Shown piece by piece: positions 12,517-15,190 of a DNA stretch of 15,190 nt (position 1 is its first letter; every line of letters starts with the position of its first letter). The stretch covers positions 1 to 15,190 of the forward strand of contig CAVLBP010000057.1 in the NCBI GenBank assembly GCA_963661325.1. The letters are read 5' to 3'. The position numbers were made by a program, and so were the translations under genes. A model generated the notes under the pieces. The model was not told the DNA's origin. It saw nothing but the letters and a program-made list of their open reading frames with translations, and searched no databases. Source of the DNA: Pararoseburia sp963661325 (GTDB lineage Bacteria; Bacillota; Clostridia; Lachnospirales; Lachnospiraceae).

Positions 12517-14127
12517 TTATAGCAGTGGTGCGATCAGACGCAGGAGCATCTGGATAAAACGCATGCCCTGACTGCGCCCGGTATTGTACTTTTCTGTCAC
12601 TTCCAGACTTTCCTGCATCATGGTCTCCATGTCCTGTCTGGTCTCTAAGACTGCCGGTCCATAAGCATAGAGACAGCCATTTTCAAAATGATGATAGAGA
12701 CTTCGGTAGTCCAGATTGATCGTGCCGCAGGTGGCTGCCACGTCATCTACCACGCACATCTTGGCATGACAGAAGCCCGGTGTATATTCATAGATACGGA
12801 CACCGTGCTTTGCCAGACAATGATAGTAAGACCTTGTCACGGCATAGACGATGCGTTTGTCCGGGATCGCCGGTGTGATGATGCGCACATCCACGCCCCG
12901 CTTTTTTGCCAGACGGATGGCATGCACCATCTCATCGGTCAAAATGAGATAAGGTGTGACAAACCAGCAATACTTAGTCGCCTTATTGATCAGGCTGATG
13001 TAGACTTCCTCCCCCACCTGCTCGTTATCCATAGGGCGGTCTGCATAAGGCTGCACATAAGCCCTGCTTTGTCCACTCTCTCCGGCTTCCTCCTCCAAGA
13101 CTTTTGGATCCACATAAGGCTGATCCAGATATTTGCCAAAATCGGCGTCATCAATATCGTTGCCCTTGACCGCATTCCAGTTTTCCAGAAAGGTCGCCGT
13201 CAGGCTCCGCACTGCCAGCCCTGTGATCTTCACGCCCGTGTCTTTCCAGTAGCCATAAGGATGGGTCAGATTAAAGTATTCGTTTGCCATATTGTAACCG
13301 CCGGTAAAGCCCACCAGTCCGTCAATGACCATGATCTTTCTGTGGTCCCTGTTATTTAAAAAGAAATTCAGGCCCGGCATAAAAGGGTTAAAGATACGGC
13401 ACTGGATGCCCAGCGCATTGAGGTGCTTGGCAAAATCCCCGTTGATAAAGGCGATGCTTCCGATATCATCATAAAAGACGCGGACTTCCACGCCAGCCTT
13501 GACCCGGTCTACTAAAATTTCCTCCACCTGATTCCAGGCTTCTGCCTGCTCAATGGCAAAATACTCCATAAAAATAAAATGCTTTGCCCTTTTTAAGGCT
13601 TCTTTTTGTGCCTCAAACCCCTTGTAAGCCTCGTCATAATAGGTAATGGGACAATCTGCATAGACCGGAAATCCGCTCTTTTCCTGTAAATAATAGGAGA
13701 TACTTGCCAGTTGTTCGTTCTTATCCCGCAGTTCTTCCATAGCGGCTTTCACATGATCCTCCCCCGGTCCCTGTGCCAGCATAGGAAGCACGATGGCATC
13801 CACGGCATCATAACGCTGCCGCATCTTATAGGTGTGACCATTCAGACCGACCAGAAGATACATGATGATGCCAAAAATCGGGAAGGCAAGGATCAGCATG
13901 ATCCAGGGAGTTTTCATACTACTTGTCCGATCCTGCGCGTAAATGCATACGACCAAAACCACCGCCAGCACACGCGTGGCGATATTGATGCCCTCGGCAT
14001 AAGCATTGAGTCTGGTAAAGACCACCACGATAAAGGCGATCTCTAAGGCGATCGCAAGCACAGAGAAGAAGAGTCTTGCAATGCCGTTTTTTACATGTGC
14101 CTTTTTCTCATAGGTCCGTATTTTCAT
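12517..14127 (-). CDS. cls: Cardiolipin synthase (phospholipase D superfamily)
   Basis: The 536-residue membrane enzyme joins two phosphatidylglycerol molecules into cardiolipin and glycerol. Hydrophobic segments at about 17-38, 50-64 and 74-93 give the usual membrane-anchored N-terminus. Two HKD active-site motifs follow: His262-x-Lys264-x4-Asp269 (NRDHRKIMVIDG, then GFTGGYNMANEY) and His454-x-Lys456-x4-Asp461 (FCHAKMCVVDD, then CGTINLDYRSL). Length and layout match bacterial Cls of about 480-530 residues. AGGAG is about twelve bases before the ATG at 14127. The sensor kinase gene follows by 25 bases, which suggests joint transcription. A promoter with a perfect TATAAT lies upstream, overlapping the end of tcdA. 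Confidence 0.93.
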   Translation of the reverse strand: MKIRTYEKKAHVKNGIARLFFSVLAIALEIAFIVVVFTRLNAYAEGINIATRVLAVVLVVCIYAQDRTSSMKTPWIMLILAFPIFGIIMYLLVGLNGHTYKMRQRYDAVDAIVLPMLAQGPGEDHVKAAMEELRDKNEQLASISYYLQEKSGFPVYADCPITYYDEAYKGFEAQKEALKRAKHFIFMEYFAIEQAEAWNQVEEILVDRVKAGVEVRVFYDDIGSIAFINGDFAKHLNALGIQCRIFNPFMPGLNFFLNNRDHRKIMVIDGLVGFTGGYNMANEYFNLTHPYGYWKDTGVKITGLAVRSLTATFLENWNAVKGNDIDDADFGKYLDQPYVDPKVLEEEAGESGQSRAYVQPYADRPMDNEQVGEEVYISLINKATKYCWFVTPYLILTDEMVHAIRLAKKRGVDVRIITPAIPDKRIVYAVTRSYYHCLAKHGVRIYEYTPGFCHAKMCVVDDVAATCGTINLDYRSLYHHFENGCLYAYGPAVLETRQDMETMMQESLEVTEKYNTGRSQGMRFIQMLLRLIAPLL

Positions 14128-14180
14128 GCCTGCTTCTTTCTCCTGCTATAAACCTGTGCTTACTATGTTCAAGTTCTTCT

Positions 14181-14186
14181 ATTATA
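14181..14186 (-). promoter_or_regulatory. Probable -10 of the cls-kinase operon promoter
   Basis: A perfect TATAAT on the minus strand (14186-14181) predicts a start near 14174. The matching -35 position reads GGTAAA or TGGTAA, a weak element lying in the last codons of tcdA, so strength or factor dependence is uncertain. Confidence 0.4.
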
Positions 14187-14193
14187 ATACATC

Positions 14194-14952
14194 TTATTTC
14201 TTATTTACCAGATCTTTGACGACTTCTCCTGCCACAATGAGTCCGGCAACCGACGGCACAAATGCCACACTTCCCGGAATGTCACGGCGCTCCGTACATT
14301 TGTGGGCTGCCCCCGGCGGACAGATACAATGGGTACGGCAACTGATCGCCATGTCCTCGATCGGTCTTGTCGGTTTTTCCTCCGAATAAACGACCTTCAA
14401 TTTCTTGACGCCCCGCTTCTTTAACTCACGACGCATGACCTTTGCCAGCGGACACATCTTGGTCTTATAGATGTCTGCCACCTGAAAAGCACTGGCATCC
14501 AGTTTATTGCCAGCCCCCATGCTGCTGATGATCGGCACGCCCATAGACTGACATTTCATGACCAGTTCAATCTTTGCCGTCACGGTATCTACGGCATCCA
14601 CCACATAATCATATTCTGCAAAAGGAAAGTCATCTGCATTTTCCGGCAAAAAGAAGCACTTGTAAGTCTCCACCTTTACGTCCGGGTTGATGTCCAGCAT
14701 ACGCTCTTTCATCACGTCGACCTTGTATTTGCCGACCGTGGAACGTGTTGCGATGATCTGACGGTTGATATTGGTCAGACATACCTTATCGTCGTCGATC
14801 AGGTCAAAGGCTCCCACGCCGCTGCGCACCAGGGCTTCACATACATAACCGCCTACGCCGCCTACGCCAAAGACGGCTACTCTGGCATTCTTCAGGCGCT
14901 CCATGCCCTCCTTGCCTAACAATAACTCCGTTCTTGAAAACTGTGTCAACAT
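14194..14952 (-). CDS. tcdA: tRNA threonylcarbamoyladenosine dehydratase (TcdA/CsdL, E1-like)
   Basis: This E1-like enzyme converts t6A at position 37 of tRNAs to its cyclic form ct6A using ATP. From the ATG at 14952 it has 252 residues. The nucleotide motif GVGGVGGYV is at about 29-37, followed by LIDDDKVCLTNINRQ with the conserved Asp and Asn/Arg set, and VVDAVDTVTAK (about 117-127). RRELKKRGVKKLKVVYSEE and SVAFVPSVAGLIVAGEVV close the fold. I chose 14952 because GAGGA lies seven bases upstream; the in-frame ATG at 14976 would leave a leader of only eight bases from the predicted promoter. Compared with E. coli TcdA as I recall it, the loop ISCRTHCICPPGAAHKC (about 203-219) is Cys-rich. It is transcribed alone and ends just before the cls promoter. 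Confidence 0.9.
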   Translation of the reverse strand: MLTQFSRTELLLGKEGMERLKNARVAVFGVGGVGGYVCEALVRSGVGAFDLIDDDKVCLTNINRQIIATRSTVGKYKVDVMKERMLDINPDVKVETYKCFFLPENADDFPFAEYDYVVDAVDTVTAKIELVMKCQSMGVPIISSMGAGNKLDASAFQVADIYKTKMCPLAKVMRRELKKRGVKKLKVVYSEEKPTRPIEDMAISCRTHCICPPGAAHKCTERRDIPGSVAFVPSVAGLIVAGEVVKDLVNKK

Positions 14953-14990
14953 CTGATCTTCCTCATTTCCTACCATTTTTCTCGGAGATT

Positions 14991-15019
14991 ATTGTAGCAT
15001 GGAAGCCGCAGATGCACAA
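14991..15019 (-). promoter_or_regulatory. Promoter of tcdA
   Basis: On the minus strand, -35 TTGTGC (15019-15014), a 17-base spacer and -10 TACAAT (14996-14991) predict a start near 14984 and a leader of about 31 bases. The -35 hexamer equals that of the Crp/Fnr gene promoter. Confidence 0.5.
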
Positions 15020-15066
15020 GCCACAAGGGACGTTCCTTTTGCCATATGGACTGTCCCCTTTGGCTT
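15018..15066. repeat. Inverted repeat AAGCCACAAGGGAC / GTCCCCTTTGGCTT
   Basis: Two 14-base arms (15018-15031 and 15053-15066) pair with two mismatches around a 21-base middle that can pair further (TCC with GGA). Its GGGAC...GTCCC core resembles a family of small palindromic intergenic repeats I recall from Lachnospiraceae genomes. It may be a degenerate REP-like element or a terminator for a gene beyond the window edge. Confidence 0.55.
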
Positions 15067-15071
15067 GGGGC

Positions 15072-15108
15072 AGACGATTGCAGGGGCTGTCGCAGATGGA
15101 AATCGTCT
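15072..15108. repeat. Inverted repeat AGACGATT / AATCGTCT
   Basis: Perfect eight-base arms (15072-15079 and 15101-15108) are separated by 21 bases, the same loop length as the neighbouring repeat. CGCAGATG occurs at 15007-15014 and again inside this loop at 15091-15098. The rest of the tail to 15190 is G-rich and then T-rich; I see no coding region in it. Confidence 0.45.
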
Positions 15109-15190
15109 AGGGCTTAGGCCAGGGGCGAGGGCAAAGAAAACTTTGGAGCAGGTTAGGTGAGTCTCTTCGAGAAATCTTTTTCTTTTAATA

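Noticed and set aside
12688..13359. Plus-strand open frame of 223 codons
   Set aside because: It lies wholly inside cardiolipin synthase on the other strand and its protein has no recognisable motifs; it is a shadow of the coding bias of cls.

Overview
The window looks like chromosomal DNA of a Clostridia member, most likely a gut-type Lachnospiraceae. The basis is the gene set (a DUF11 surface-type protein starting MATFYNQATLSYNG, a TraX-like membrane protein, a ferredoxin-domain aldo/keto reductase, LdhA-type D-lactate dehydrogenase, CsdL/TcdA, a 7TM hybrid kinase), strong AGGAGG-type ribosome binding sites and moderate GC. No rRNA, tRNA, transposase, CRISPR array or phage gene was seen. 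Coding density is high and most genes lie on the minus strand.

Left part (1-2954). A zinc-type ArsR/SmtB regulator runs off the left edge on the minus strand, behind a consensus promoter overlapped by three TATGAA repeats. A plus-strand DUF11-repeat protein follows, then a terminator hairpin shared with a convergent TraX-family membrane protein. TraX and a Crp/Fnr-family regulator are transcribed divergently from back-to-back promoters. The TraX promoter carries a perfect 12-bp-arm palindrome at its transcription start, and the crp-like gene has its own dyad between promoter and RBS.

Middle part (2935-8848). D-lactate dehydrogenase overlaps the end of the Crp/Fnr gene convergently. Upstream on the minus strand lie a NYN-domain/OST-HTH protein, a 75-residue unknown, an aldo/keto reductase with two ferredoxin-type Cys motifs, and a membrane-anchored FKBP-type prolyl isomerase, which form a tight operon with a good promoter. 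Before it comes a second operon: a ferredoxin-like protein with a C-terminal PCCGG domain, a YgjP-type metallopeptidase and a metallophosphoesterase.

Right part (8840-15190). A probable operon encodes cardiolipin synthase, a 937-residue hybrid sensor kinase (7TM-PAS-HisKA-HATPase-REC-Hpt) and a Cof-type HAD phosphatase. The t6A dehydratase TcdA/CsdL has its own promoter, and the last 190 bases hold two inverted repeats and no gene.

The most interesting signal is a small regulatory circuit. The dyad TGTTGT-N4-ACAACA occurs in front of the Crp/Fnr-type regulator and, 6.5 kb away, in front of the ferredoxin operon. It lies downstream of the inferred start site in the first case (a repressing position) and centred at -41.5 with no recognisable -35 in the second (the classical class II activating position). 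I infer an autoregulated Crp/Fnr-family redox or nitrosative-stress type switch acting on the ferredoxin operon. All promoter and operator calls come from reading the sequence and have not been tested.
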